Shown here piece by piece: positions 7,008-13,888 of a stretch of 13,888 nt of DNA (position 1 is its first letter; every line of letters starts with the position of its first letter). A model generated the notes under the pieces. It was not told the DNA's origin and did not search any database. It saw only the letters and a program-made list of their open reading frames with translations. The stretch comes from Rhodoferax sp. Lineage in GTDB: Bacteria; Pseudomonadota; Gammaproteobacteria; Burkholderiales; Burkholderiaceae_C. The stretch spans positions 1 to 13,888 of the forward strand of contig JAURGS010000005.1 in the NCBI GenBank assembly GCA_030833685.1, read 5' to 3'. A program made the position numbers and the translations under genes.

Positions 7008-7166
7008 ATGAGCGAGCAAAAACCCATTACCCATGTGCCTGACGGGCAAACCCGGTTTTACACCACCCGTCAGAAGCCACCGACAGAAAAAGGATTCGTC
7101 GGTTACGAGATCATCTGGAAACCCTTGCAAAAGGTCGCGGAGTACCAGACTCCCAAGAAACCCTGA
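7008..7166 (+). CDS. Small 52-aa hypothetical protein closing the apr cluster
   Basis: A 52-residue, hydrophilic, basic protein (begins MSEQKPITHVPDGQ, ends QTPKKP) with no cysteines and no membrane segment. The middle holds aromatic residues in FYTTRQKPP, FVGYEIIWKPL and VAEYQ, enough for a small folded or partner-binding peptide. GAGAGG about eight bases before the ATG is a good ribosome site, and codon use looks like its neighbours, which supports a real gene. It lies 67 bases after the FKBP gene and just before two hairpins that end the transcript. I know no family for it. A small subunit or accessory of the Apr/AprM complex is possible but unproven. Confidence 0.65.
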   Translation: MSEQKPITHVPDGQTRFYTTRQKPPTEKGFVGYEIIWKPLQKVAEYQTPKKP

Positions 7167-7169
7167 GCC

Positions 7170-7189
7170 AAACCGGCGTCAGCCGGTTT
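7170..7189 (+). terminator. Perfect 8-bp hairpin right after the last apr-cluster gene
   Basis: AAACCGGC and GCCGGTTT pair perfectly around a GTCA loop, three bases after the stop of the 52-aa gene. No T-run follows on the plus strand, so alone it is a weak intrinsic terminator; it may protect the 3' end of the message or act with the second hairpin about 100 bases on. Confidence 0.5.
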
Positions 7190-7267
7190 AGCTCGCTGTC
7201 GCGTCGCCCAGTGAGGCCAGGTTGGGTGCCGGGCTAGCGGGGTTTGCGTCAACTTATAGCCGCTAAG

Positions 7268-7298
7268 GCCAGCCGATCAGGCTGGCTTTTTCGTTTTT
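7268..7298 (+). terminator. Intrinsic terminator of the apr operon
   Basis: GCCAGCC and GGCTGGC form a 7-bp GC-rich stem with a five-base loop, followed at once by TTTTTCGTTTTT. This is a typical rho-independent terminator for plus-strand transcription and separates the apr cluster from the LysR gene, whose start is 58 bases further on. Confidence 0.85.
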
Positions 7299-7355
7299 GC
7301 GGAGCTGACTTTGTGCTTCAATGGAGGCCGAGTCATTCGTAAAGTGGTGCGTTTC

Positions 7356-8264
7356 ATGGCAGATCGACGCCTTCAGGTTTTTCATGCGGTTGCAAAGCAT
7401 TTGTCGTTCACCAAGGCGGCAGAGGCCTTGTTCATGACCCAGCCTGCGGTGACTTCGCAGATTAAGCAACTCGAAGAGCATTTCAATACCCGACTGTTTG
7501 ACCGCGCCCGGGGTCGCATCACCTTAACGCCAGCCGGTCACCTGGCCCTGGAATACGCACAGCGCATTCTGGAGACCTCGGCGGAACTGGATGCGCGTTT
7601 GCATGCCATGGGCGACAGCATCAGCGGCACATTGCTGATTGGGGCGAGCACCACCATCGCCGACTACCTCTTGCCTCAAGTCCTGGGAAATTACAAAGCG
7701 CGGTTTCCAGGGGTCGTTCCGCAGTTACTGGTGGCCAATTCGGAGCTGGTTCAGCAACGCGTTGCAGAACGAAGCCTGGACATTGGCTTCATCGAGAGTG
7801 GTTCGCATTTCGCTGCACTGGCGATGGACATTTGTTGCGAAGACGAGCTACAGGTGGTTTGTGCACCCCACCACGCGCTGGCCACGTTGCGTGCGATCCC
7901 ACCTGATCGCCTGGTCAATTACCCCAACATCAGCCGCGAGTCGGGTTCGGGCACGCGCGAAGTGATCGATACCTATCTGCGTCACCATGGGGTTCAACCC
8001 GACAGCCTGCAAAGAGTGATGGAGTTGGGCAGCCCCGAAGCCCTCAAGGGCGTGGTGGCCACTGGCCTGGGCTTCTCCATCATGTCCTGCGCCACGGTGG
8101 TCAATGAGGTCCGCCTGGGGCAGCTGGTTCAGATACCGCTGGAGCCACGCCTGATCCGCAATATGTCCGTGGTGTACCCCAAAGAGCGCATTCACTCGCC
8201 CTTGGTATCTAGCTTTATTGATTTCGCCAGGCAGGCTCTGGGCCAGGCGCCCAGCCAAGCCTGA
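7356..8264 (+). CDS. LysR-family transcriptional regulator
   Basis: A 302-residue LysR-type regulator of usual length. Residues 3-62 are the winged helix-turn-helix (FTKAAEALFMTQPAVTSQIKQLEEHFNTRLFDR), and residues about 90-295 form the two-lobed effector domain. The closest style I recognise is the CysB/CbbR-like group, but no effector can be read from the sequence. The ATG at 7356 begins the family's usual short lead into the DNA-binding helices. A TTG at 7311 would add 15 residues. A GGAGG at 7323-7327 is too far from 7356 to be ideal and is best spaced to an ATT codon, so the start is slightly uncertain. Lying between the apr and soe-sat operons, it is a natural candidate to control one or both in response to a sulfur compound; this is inference. 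Confidence 0.93.
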   Translation: MADRRLQVFHAVAKHLSFTKAAEALFMTQPAVTSQIKQLEEHFNTRLFDRARGRITLTPAGHLALEYAQRILETSAELDARLHAMGDSISGTLLIGASTTIADYLLPQVLGNYKARFPGVVPQLLVANSELVQQRVAERSLDIGFIESGSHFAALAMDICCEDELQVVCAPHHALATLRAIPPDRLVNYPNISRESGSGTREVIDTYLRHHGVQPDSLQRVMELGSPEALKGVVATGLGFSIMSCATVVNEVRLGQLVQIPLEPRLIRNMSVVYPKERIHSPLVSSFIDFARQALGQAPSQA

Positions 8265-8280
8265 GCGACCCAACGCCTTC

Positions 8281-8298
8281 GCCGCAACCCGATGCGGC
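8281..8298. terminator. Weak hairpin between the convergent lysR and sat genes
   Basis: GCCGCA and TGCGGC pair around a six-base loop in the 96-base gap where the LysR gene and sat run toward each other. No T-run follows on either strand. It could serve as a shared transcription end, but the evidence is thin. Confidence 0.25.
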
Positions 8299-8360
8299 AG
8301 CAGGCTCGCCAGACCGCTCAAGCGCAGTGGGCCATCCGCCGGCTTGCAGTTTGAAGACGG

Positions 8361-9536
8361 TCAGGCTTTGTCGAGTGACTGGTAGTAGGTTCTCAGGATT
8401 TCGAGCACCTCAGGTCGACTGAACTCGGGTGAGACGTCTGCCCCTTCAGAGAGCGACTTGCGCAATTGTGTTCCTGACACCTGCAGACGGTCATCATCGC
8501 TGTGCGGGCAGGTGCGCCCTGATGCCATGCCCCCGCATTTGTAGCACCAGAAAGAAACATCGATTTTCAGTGGCTCGGTCTTGAGCGCACCGACGGGCAG
8601 GGTGTCGAAGATATGGTGTGCATCAAAGGGCCCATAAAAACTGCCAACACCCGCGTGATCCCGTCCCACAATCTGGTGCGAGCAGCCGTAGTTCTGTCGA
8701 AATACGGCGTGTAACAGGGCTTCGCGCGGGCCTGCGTAGCGCATGTCCAGCGGGTAGCCCGCCTGGATCACCGTGTTCTTCACGAAGTATTTGTCAACCA
8801 GGGTTCCGATGGCTTTGGCGCGCACGTCTCCTGGGATGTCACCAGCCTTGAGATTACCCAAGAGCGAGTGAATCAGGACGCCGTCGCATGTCTCGATGGC
8901 CACCTTGGCCAGGTACTCATGGGAGCGGTGCATGGGGTTGCGGGTCTGGAAAGCGGCAACTTTTGACCAACCCATTTGCTCAAAGAGCTCGCGCGTTTGC
9001 GCAGGTGTCTTGAAGAGTTCGCCAAAGCGCTCGGCGAAACGACCGTTGGAGAGCACCTTGACTGGCCCTGCCAAGTTGACTTCGCCTTGTTGCATTACCA
9101 GCTTGACGCCTGGATGCGAGGCATCGGTGGTTAAAAAAACGCTTTGACATTCATGTGCTTTGTCGATGGTGTACTTCTCGCTCACCTGCATGGTGGCCAG
9201 GCACGACCCATCATCTGGGTCCATCAAGGCGATCTCTGAGCCAAGACTGATCTTGTCAGCTTGCGCTTGTGATGCAGACAAGGTGATTGGAATCGGCCAG
9301 AACAGACCCTGGGCGGTGTGCATGCTGTCGCAGACCCCTTGCCAATCAGCCTGGTTCATGAAACCAGTCAGCGGTGTAAAGCCACCGATTCCCAGCATGA
9401 TGAGGTCACCTTTTTCACGCGAGCTCACCCGCAATGTGGGCAGCGTCTGCGCATGTTTCAATTCCTGCGTGAGTGCTGCGCCCTCCAACAACAGGGGCTT
9501 GAGGCCGTTACCACCATGGGGTTCTACCAATGCCAT
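8361..9536 (-). CDS. sat: Sulfate adenylyltransferase (ATP sulfurylase), dissimilatory type
   Basis: A 391-residue homo-oligomeric ATP sulfurylase, full length, without the APS kinase domain of fungal enzymes. Counting from the first ATG (9542), the nucleotide-binding motifs are QTRNPMHRSH at 199-208 and GRDHAG at 293-298. Cys333, Cys336, Cys345 and His347 (CYKCGG, TCPH) form the zinc site found in several bacterial forms. In sulfur oxidation it works from APS and pyrophosphate to ATP and sulfate, the substrate-level step after APS reductase. Two ATGs are in frame. AAGGAG at 9545-9550 is two bases from the first (9542) and eight from the second (9536), so the second is preferred. It follows soeC by about 130 bases on the same strand with no terminator seen, and is probably in the same operon. 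Confidence 0.97.
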   Translation of the reverse strand: MALVEPHGGNGLKPLLLEGAALTQELKHAQTLPTLRVSSREKGDLIMLGIGGFTPLTGFMNQADWQGVCDSMHTAQGLFWPIPITLSASQAQADKISLGSEIALMDPDDGSCLATMQVSEKYTIDKAHECQSVFLTTDASHPGVKLVMQQGEVNLAGPVKVLSNGRFAERFGELFKTPAQTRELFEQMGWSKVAAFQTRNPMHRSHEYLAKVAIETCDGVLIHSLLGNLKAGDIPGDVRAKAIGTLVDKYFVKNTVIQAGYPLDMRYAGPREALLHAVFRQNYGCSHQIVGRDHAGVGSFYGPFDAHHIFDTLPVGALKTEPLKIDVSFWCYKCGGMASGRTCPHSDDDRLQVSGTQLRKSLSEGADVSPEFSRPEVLEILRTYYQSLDKA

Positions 9537-9671
9537 GTTCATGTCTCCTTCAATTGAGTGGGCAGTCTGATTGCCATGCCATCTAAGGCCTCGCTAAACA
9601 GCGCTTGCCGTGCCAGGGAGTGGCCATTTGTTGTGCGAGCGTAATTGTCGCTGCTCCAGCGCGCCCAAGCA

Positions 9672-10652
9672 TCACCGAATGGCCTGGTAATAATGATTTT
9701 GCGGATGATTGGCCTGTGCGAAAAAATACCATCGCTCCATCAATAAGCCCACATACTGCACGCCAAAGCTCAGCGGCAATAGCCAATAGGTCTGCGTGCG
9801 CAGCGAAGTGATCATCAGCACTGTGGGAACGACGAAGCTCAGGATTACAAATCCCCACTTGACGGCTCGCAGCAGGGTGGCGGACTGACCATGAAAGAAC
9901 TCGCGCGTGTTGAATGAGCCGCCCAGAAAACCCGCTGACTTTTGAACAATTTGGGGATGCTTGATGCCGATGGCGGTCTGGATTGTTGACTTTGGTCTCA
10001 GGCGCTGATTGCGCCAAAGCGACCAACCCCGAAAAAGCCAGCCCGACAAAGTCAAGCCAAGGGCAGATGCGCATAGAAACGGTATCAGTTCGGCAGCGTA
10101 ATACCCGGCCAGGCTGGCAGCCAACAGAAAACCGGATGCGCTGCCGAGCACGGTGTAGTTGATGACCGTCAGGGGGCTGTGCCATTCACGAAGAAATGGC
10201 AAGCAGGCGTAAATCATGGCCGTGCAAACAAACAAAGCGAGGGCCAAAACGCCGGCCACGCCACCCAATACCAGTAGAACCAATTCTCCCAGCAGCACGC
10301 CCTGAGGCAGCAAGTTGGGGTTGGTTGCGCCATAGTGCGCCAGGCCGTAGAGAAAAGTCGCTGCCATGAATGCAGGCAGCGCGATCACCTCGCGCGACAA
10401 CCACGAGGTGCGCCACATCGCGGCACTGCGCCAGGCGCGCTCGGGGCGGCCCAAATGAAGGAAGGAGCTGCCCAGCCCTAGTACCGCCAAAACCACCGCC
10501 AGCAACGCGCCAATGATGTAGAAGTCCGCTTGGGCCGAGGCGGGCAAAAGGCCCCATAAGCCCAGCAGCTCGGTGGTAAACAGCGCCAGAAGCAGGCCTT
10601 GCGCAGTGCCAATCAGCGTGGTGAGAAAAATGACTGAAAAAGCGGGCTTCAT
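9672..10652 (-). CDS. soeC: Sulfite dehydrogenase membrane anchor subunit (DmsC-like)
   Basis: A 326-residue integral membrane protein of the DmsC anchor family. Eight hydrophobic segments are seen, near residues 8-30, 44-66, 88-108, 118-148, 161-183, 188-208, 263-284 and 289-308. Typical family strings are HLGRPERAWRS at 66-76, SWLSREV at 83-89, and the C-terminal ERWYFFAQANHPQN. It should anchor SoeAB on the cytoplasmic face of the inner membrane and hand electrons to the quinone pool. The start lies 15 bases after the soeB stop, with only a weak ribosome site, so re-initiation after soeB is likely. DmsC, PsrC-like or other anchors would look similar; the Soe call rests on the company of Apr and Sat and on the SoeA/SoeB sequences. 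Confidence 0.9.
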   Translation of the reverse strand: MKPAFSVIFLTTLIGTAQGLLLALFTTELLGLWGLLPASAQADFYIIGALLAVVLAVLGLGSSFLHLGRPERAWRSAAMWRTSWLSREVIALPAFMAATFLYGLAHYGATNPNLLPQGVLLGELVLLVLGGVAGVLALALFVCTAMIYACLPFLREWHSPLTVINYTVLGSASGFLLAASLAGYYAAELIPFLCASALGLTLSGWLFRGWSLWRNQRLRPKSTIQTAIGIKHPQIVQKSAGFLGGSFNTREFFHGQSATLLRAVKWGFVILSFVVPTVLMITSLRTQTYWLLPLSFGVQYVGLLMERWYFFAQANHPQNHYYQAIR

Positions 10653-10667
10653 GTCACAGCTTAGGAC

Positions 10668-11399
10668 TTACCAAGAGGTCGAGTCATCCAGTGAGGGCTC
10701 GTGTTTGGCCGGTTTGGGCAGCAGTCCGTCGACTTTTAAGGGGTTGTCGACGCGCTCGAGTTCATCCTGGTGAATCGTGCGCGCGGTTTTTCGCCTTGGT
10801 AGGTAGTGGTTGGACGGATTGGTTCCCCACTCTGGCATCAGCGCATAGCCACCATGGTCCCGTATGGCAGTAGCTACCTGCGAGTCCGGATCGTGGATGT
10901 CACCAAACAGGCGTGCACTGGTCGGGCAGGCCAGCACGCACGCCGGCTTGCGCTCACTCGCTGGTTTGCTCTGGTCATAGATCCGGTCTACGCACAGAGT
11001 GCATTTGGTCATGACCTTGCTGGCTTCGTCGAGCTCGCGTGCGCCGTAGGGGCAGGCCCACGAGCAGTATTTGCAGCCGATGCATTTGTCGGCATCAACC
11101 AGCACGATACCGTCCTCAGCGCGCTTGTAGCTCGCACCAGTTGGACAAACCGGTACACAGGGCGGGTCTTCACAATGCAAACAAGACTTGGGGAAGTGAA
11201 CGGTTTGGGTGTCTGGATACTGGCCTACCTCAAAGGTTTGCACCCGATTGAAGAAAGTCCCGCTGGGGTCCTCACCGTAGGGTTGAAAGTCGGCCAATGG
11301 ACCTGCTGCGCCTGAGGTGTTCCACTGCTTGCAGCTGGTCACGCAGGCGTGGCAGCCAACGCAGACATTGAGGTCGATGACCAAAGCCAGTTGCGTCAT
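10668..11399 (-). CDS. soeB: Sulfite dehydrogenase iron-sulfur subunit (DmsB/PsrB-like)
   Basis: A 243-residue electron-transfer subunit with sixteen cysteines in four sets, each fit for a [4Fe-4S] cluster: 13/16/19/23 (CVGCHACVTSC), 73/76/81/85 (CLHCEDPPCVPVC), 106/109/112/116 (CIGCKYCSWAC) and 133/136/154/158. It would carry electrons from the molybdenum subunit to SoeC in the cytoplasm; there is no export signal. The ATG at 11399 is chosen because it overlaps the soeA stop (ATGA) and has GGAG six bases upstream. A GTG at 11411 would add four residues but lies upstream of that site. The overlap points to coupled translation. Related DMSO or polysulfide reductase subunits share this plan, so the name depends on context. 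Confidence 0.92.
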   Translation of the reverse strand: MTQLALVIDLNVCVGCHACVTSCKQWNTSGAAGPLADFQPYGEDPSGTFFNRVQTFEVGQYPDTQTVHFPKSCLHCEDPPCVPVCPTGASYKRAEDGIVLVDADKCIGCKYCSWACPYGARELDEASKVMTKCTLCVDRIYDQSKPASERKPACVLACPTSARLFGDIHDPDSQVATAIRDHGGYALMPEWGTNPSNHYLPRRKTARTIHQDELERVDNPLKVDGLLPKPAKHEPSLDDSTSW

Positions 11400-13888
11400 G
11401 ACTTTCTCCACTTGCCTTTGCCAGCAAAAAATGCCTGCCAGGGTTTATTGGGCTTGTCATCCGCGAGGGGCGACGCCACCGCTGCAAACTGGGGCGACGT
11501 CTCCTCAGGTTCCCCGTCTTTGACTGGGTAGATGCGCACGCGCACGTCGTACCAAGCGGCTTGGCCCGTGACAGGGTCTGAGTTGGAACTCATACCCAGG
11601 CCTTCGGCATCAGGTAATTCTTCGCTGATCAAGTGGTTAAGCAGAAAACCTTTGCGCGACTCGTTGGCCTGCGCATCAAGATGCCAGGCGCCTGCTGCCT
11701 TGCCAATGGCATTCCAGGTCCATACCGTGCCCGGCTCAACCGACTCAGAGTACAGCGCCATACAACGAACCTTGCCCCAGGTGGATTCCACCCACATCCA
11801 GGCGCCATCGGCAATCCCCTCAGCTTGCGCGGTTCGGGGATTGACGTAAAGGTGGTTGTGGGGATGGATCTGACGCAGCCAGGCATTTTGTGAATCCCAG
11901 GAGTGGTACATCGCCATGGGGCGTTGGGTGACTGCGTTGAGTGGGTATTTTTTTTGATCGGTTTGTTGGGCTTCCAGTGGCGCGTAATAAAACGGCAGGG
12001 GATCAAAGTAAGTTTCAATGCGCTGGCGCAAGTGATCGGGGGGTTGGCGCGACATGCCTTTGCCCTGTGCAGCGGTCCTGAATTTTTGTAACACCTCGGA
12101 ATACAGATGAATATTGATGGGCTCGGCGTAGCGTTGAATGCGGTTGCGCTGCGACCACTCAAGATAGCCCTTGTTCCAGTTGCGCATGTACTGGTATGAC
12201 TGGGGCAGTTTGTGATGAAAAACACAGTTGTTGTTTTCGTACATTTCCCACTGCCGGGGATTGGGCTCACCGCGCATGAACTTTTCGCCGCCTTTGCCTC
12301 GCCAGCCTGCCAGAAAGCCAATGCCTGAGCCAGGCTCGGTTTCGTAGTTGATGATGAAGTCAGGGTAGTCGCGGAACTTGCGCTCACCATTGGGGCGCAC
12401 AAAAGCCGGCAGGCGCAACCGACTGGCCAGTTCGATCAAGACTTCTTGAAACGGCTTGCACTGCCCGGTGGGAGGCAGCACTGGCACACGCACCGCGTCG
12501 ACAGGGCCATCAAATTCTGAAATTGGCCGATCGAGCATCGACATGACGTCGTGTCGCTCAAGGTAAGTGGTATCGGGTAAGACCAAGTCCGCGTACGCCG
12601 TGGTTTCTGACTGAAAGGCATCACAAACCACCAGGAAAGGGATTTTGTAGTCGCCGTTGCTGTGCCGGTCGTTGAGCATTTCACGAACCTTGACCGTGTT
12701 CATGGTCGAGTTCCAGGCCATATTGGCCATGAACAGCATCAAGGTATCGATTGGGTAGGGGTCGCCGCGCCAGGCGTTGGTAATGACGTTGTGCATCATG
12801 CCGTGTACCGACAGCGGATATTCCCAAGAAAACGCCTTGTCGATGCGAACCGGCTTGCCGTCGTCATCGACAAACAAATCATCGGGCTCGGCCGGCCATC
12901 CAAGCCCCAACCCGTCCAAAGGTGAGTCGGGCTTGATAGCCAGGGGCGTGTTCGGTGTTTTGGCGCAAGGCGGAATCGGTCTCGGAAACGGCGCTTTGTG
13001 TCGAAAACCACCTGGCCGGTCAATCGTTCCCAGCAGGGACATCAGAATCGCGAGAGCGCGAATGGTATGAAAGCCGTTGGAGTGGGCCGCCAGCCCGCGC
13101 ATGGCATGGAAGGCCACCGGTCGCCCCTGGGTCGTCGGGTGCTTCTTGCCCCAGGCGTCGGTCCAGGGGATCGGCAGTTCGAAGGCTTGGTCACGTGCTG
13201 TGATGCCCATCTCATGCGCCAGGCGTCGGATGGTGTCTGCCGGTATGCCAGTGAGCCCCTCGGCCCATTGTGGCGTGTAAGACGCAACCCTTTCCTTGAG
13301 CAACTGAAATGCCGGCTTGACTGGTGTGCCGTCGTGCAGCTGAAATTCGCCCAGCAAAAAGGGGTCACACCCCGGGGCATGGGTCACTACCGGCTTGTTG
13401 CTGACCCTGTCCCACCACAACTTGTTTTGTGGGTCGAAGCATCCTTCTTCTTCTGGCACCTCGGTTCGCACGAACATGCCAAATTCATCGTGTGCTTGGT
13501 CCAGGTTGACCAATTCGCCAGCATTGGTGTAGCGCACCAGAAAGTCCCGGTCGTACAGACCCAGCGCGATCAGTTCGTGAATCAGGGCTAAGAGCAAAGC
13601 CCCATCCGAGCCGGGTTTGATCGGGACCCATTCGTCCGCGATGGCTGAATAACCCGTTCGCACCGGGTTGACCGAGATAAAGCGCCCGCCGTTGCGCTTG
13701 AACTGGCTGATGGCAATCTTCATCGGGTTGGAGTGGTGGTCCTCCGCCGTGCCCAGCATGATGAAGAGCTTGGCCCGCTCCAGATCGGGTCCGCCGAATT
13801 CCCAGAAGGAGCCCCCGATGGTGTAAATCATGCCCGCAGCCATATTGACCGAGCAAAAACCACCGTGCGCGGCGTAATTGGGTGTGCC
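11396..13888 (-). CDS. soeA: Sulfite dehydrogenase molybdopterin subunit, N-terminus outside window
   Basis: The visible 830 residues are most of a large molybdopterin (bis-MGD) oxidoreductase of the DMSO reductase family; the frame runs open to the right edge. The missing N-terminus should hold the [4Fe-4S] motif and the first cofactor contacts. The visible part opens with GTPNYAAHGGFC, where the cysteine (residue 12) sits where the molybdenum ligand is found in PsrA/PhsA relatives. GGPDLERAKLFIMLGT and later MAMYHSWDSQNAWLRQIH are further family-type stretches. SoeA oxidises sulfite directly to sulfate in the cytoplasm, without AMP. Because soeB overlaps its stop and soeC and sat follow, it heads a soeABC-sat operon whose promoter lies outside the window. 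Polysulfide or thiosulfate reductase subunits are the alternative, less likely beside apr and sat. Confidence 0.92.
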   Translation of the reverse strand, partial: GTPNYAAHGGFCSVNMAAGMIYTIGGSFWEFGGPDLERAKLFIMLGTAEDHHSNPMKIAISQFKRNGGRFISVNPVRTGYSAIADEWVPIKPGSDGALLLALIHELIALGLYDRDFLVRYTNAGELVNLDQAHDEFGMFVRTEVPEEEGCFDPQNKLWWDRVSNKPVVTHAPGCDPFLLGEFQLHDGTPVKPAFQLLKERVASYTPQWAEGLTGIPADTIRRLAHEMGITARDQAFELPIPWTDAWGKKHPTTQGRPVAFHAMRGLAAHSNGFHTIRALAILMSLLGTIDRPGGFRHKAPFPRPIPPCAKTPNTPLAIKPDSPLDGLGLGWPAEPDDLFVDDDGKPVRIDKAFSWEYPLSVHGMMHNVITNAWRGDPYPIDTLMLFMANMAWNSTMNTVKVREMLNDRHSNGDYKIPFLVVCDAFQSETTAYADLVLPDTTYLERHDVMSMLDRPISEFDGPVDAVRVPVLPPTGQCKPFQEVLIELASRLRLPAFVRPNGERKFRDYPDFIINYETEPGSGIGFLAGWRGKGGEKFMRGEPNPRQWEMYENNNCVFHHKLPQSYQYMRNWNKGYLEWSQRNRIQRYAEPINIHLYSEVLQKFRTAAQGKGMSRQPPDHLRQRIETYFDPLPFYYAPLEAQQTDQKKYPLNAVTQRPMAMYHSWDSQNAWLRQIHPHNHLYVNPRTAQAEGIADGAWMWVESTWGKVRCMALYSESVEPGTVWTWNAIGKAAGAWHLDAQANESRKGFLLNHLISEELPDAEGLGMSSNSDPVTGQAAWYDVRVRIYPVKDGEPEETSPQFAAVASPLADDKPNKPWQAFFAGKGKWRKS

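Noticed and set aside
1..13888. Insertion sequences, CRISPR arrays, tRNA or rRNA genes
   Set aside because: No repeat-spacer pattern, transposase motif, terminal repeats or cloverleaf-like sequence was seen by eye.

Overview
The window (about 57% G+C by eye) looks like part of the chromosome of a sulfur-oxidising betaproteobacterium. The main evidence is an aprM-aprB-aprA operon, in which APS reductase has the AprM-type membrane anchor, beside a soeABC-type sulfite dehydrogenase and an ATP sulfurylase. The genus cannot be fixed from the sequence alone. Gene style and base composition would suit a freshwater Burkholderiales/Rhodoferax-like or Sulfuritalea-like lineage, but that is a guess. No phage, transposon, CRISPR or RNA gene was recognised.

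Layout. Bases 1-955, minus strand: the start of a tusA-like sulfur-carrier gene, cut by the window edge, and upstream of it a protein joining an AhpD/carboxymuconolactone-decarboxylase-like domain to a Rieske 2Fe-2S domain. Bases 1228-2534, plus strand: a single-domain rhodanese, 404 bases with no convincing gene, and a YfcE-like metallophosphoesterase. Bases 2746-7166, plus strand: aprM, aprB, aprA, then three small genes (an unrecognised 116-aa protein, a SlyD-like FKBP protein and a 52-aa protein). Two hairpins follow, the second a good intrinsic terminator. Bases 7356-8264, plus strand: a LysR-type regulator. Bases 8361-13888, minus strand: soeA (5' end outside the window), soeB, soeC and sat, reading toward the regulator.

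How the parts fit. Sulfite made in the cytoplasm can be oxidised directly to sulfate by SoeABC, with electrons passing through the SoeC membrane anchor. It can also be oxidised with AMP to adenosine 5'-phosphosulfate by AprBA, with electrons passing through AprM; Sat then converts APS and pyrophosphate to sulfate and ATP. The window therefore holds both known cytoplasmic sulfite-oxidation routes. The sat gene is grouped with soe rather than with apr. TusA and the rhodanese are sulfane-sulfur handling proteins of the kind that feed such pathways. The enzymes that release sulfite (Dsr, sHdr or Sox) are not in view.

The least explained parts are the three small genes after aprA, the CMD-Rieske fusion protein and the stretch 1618-2021.
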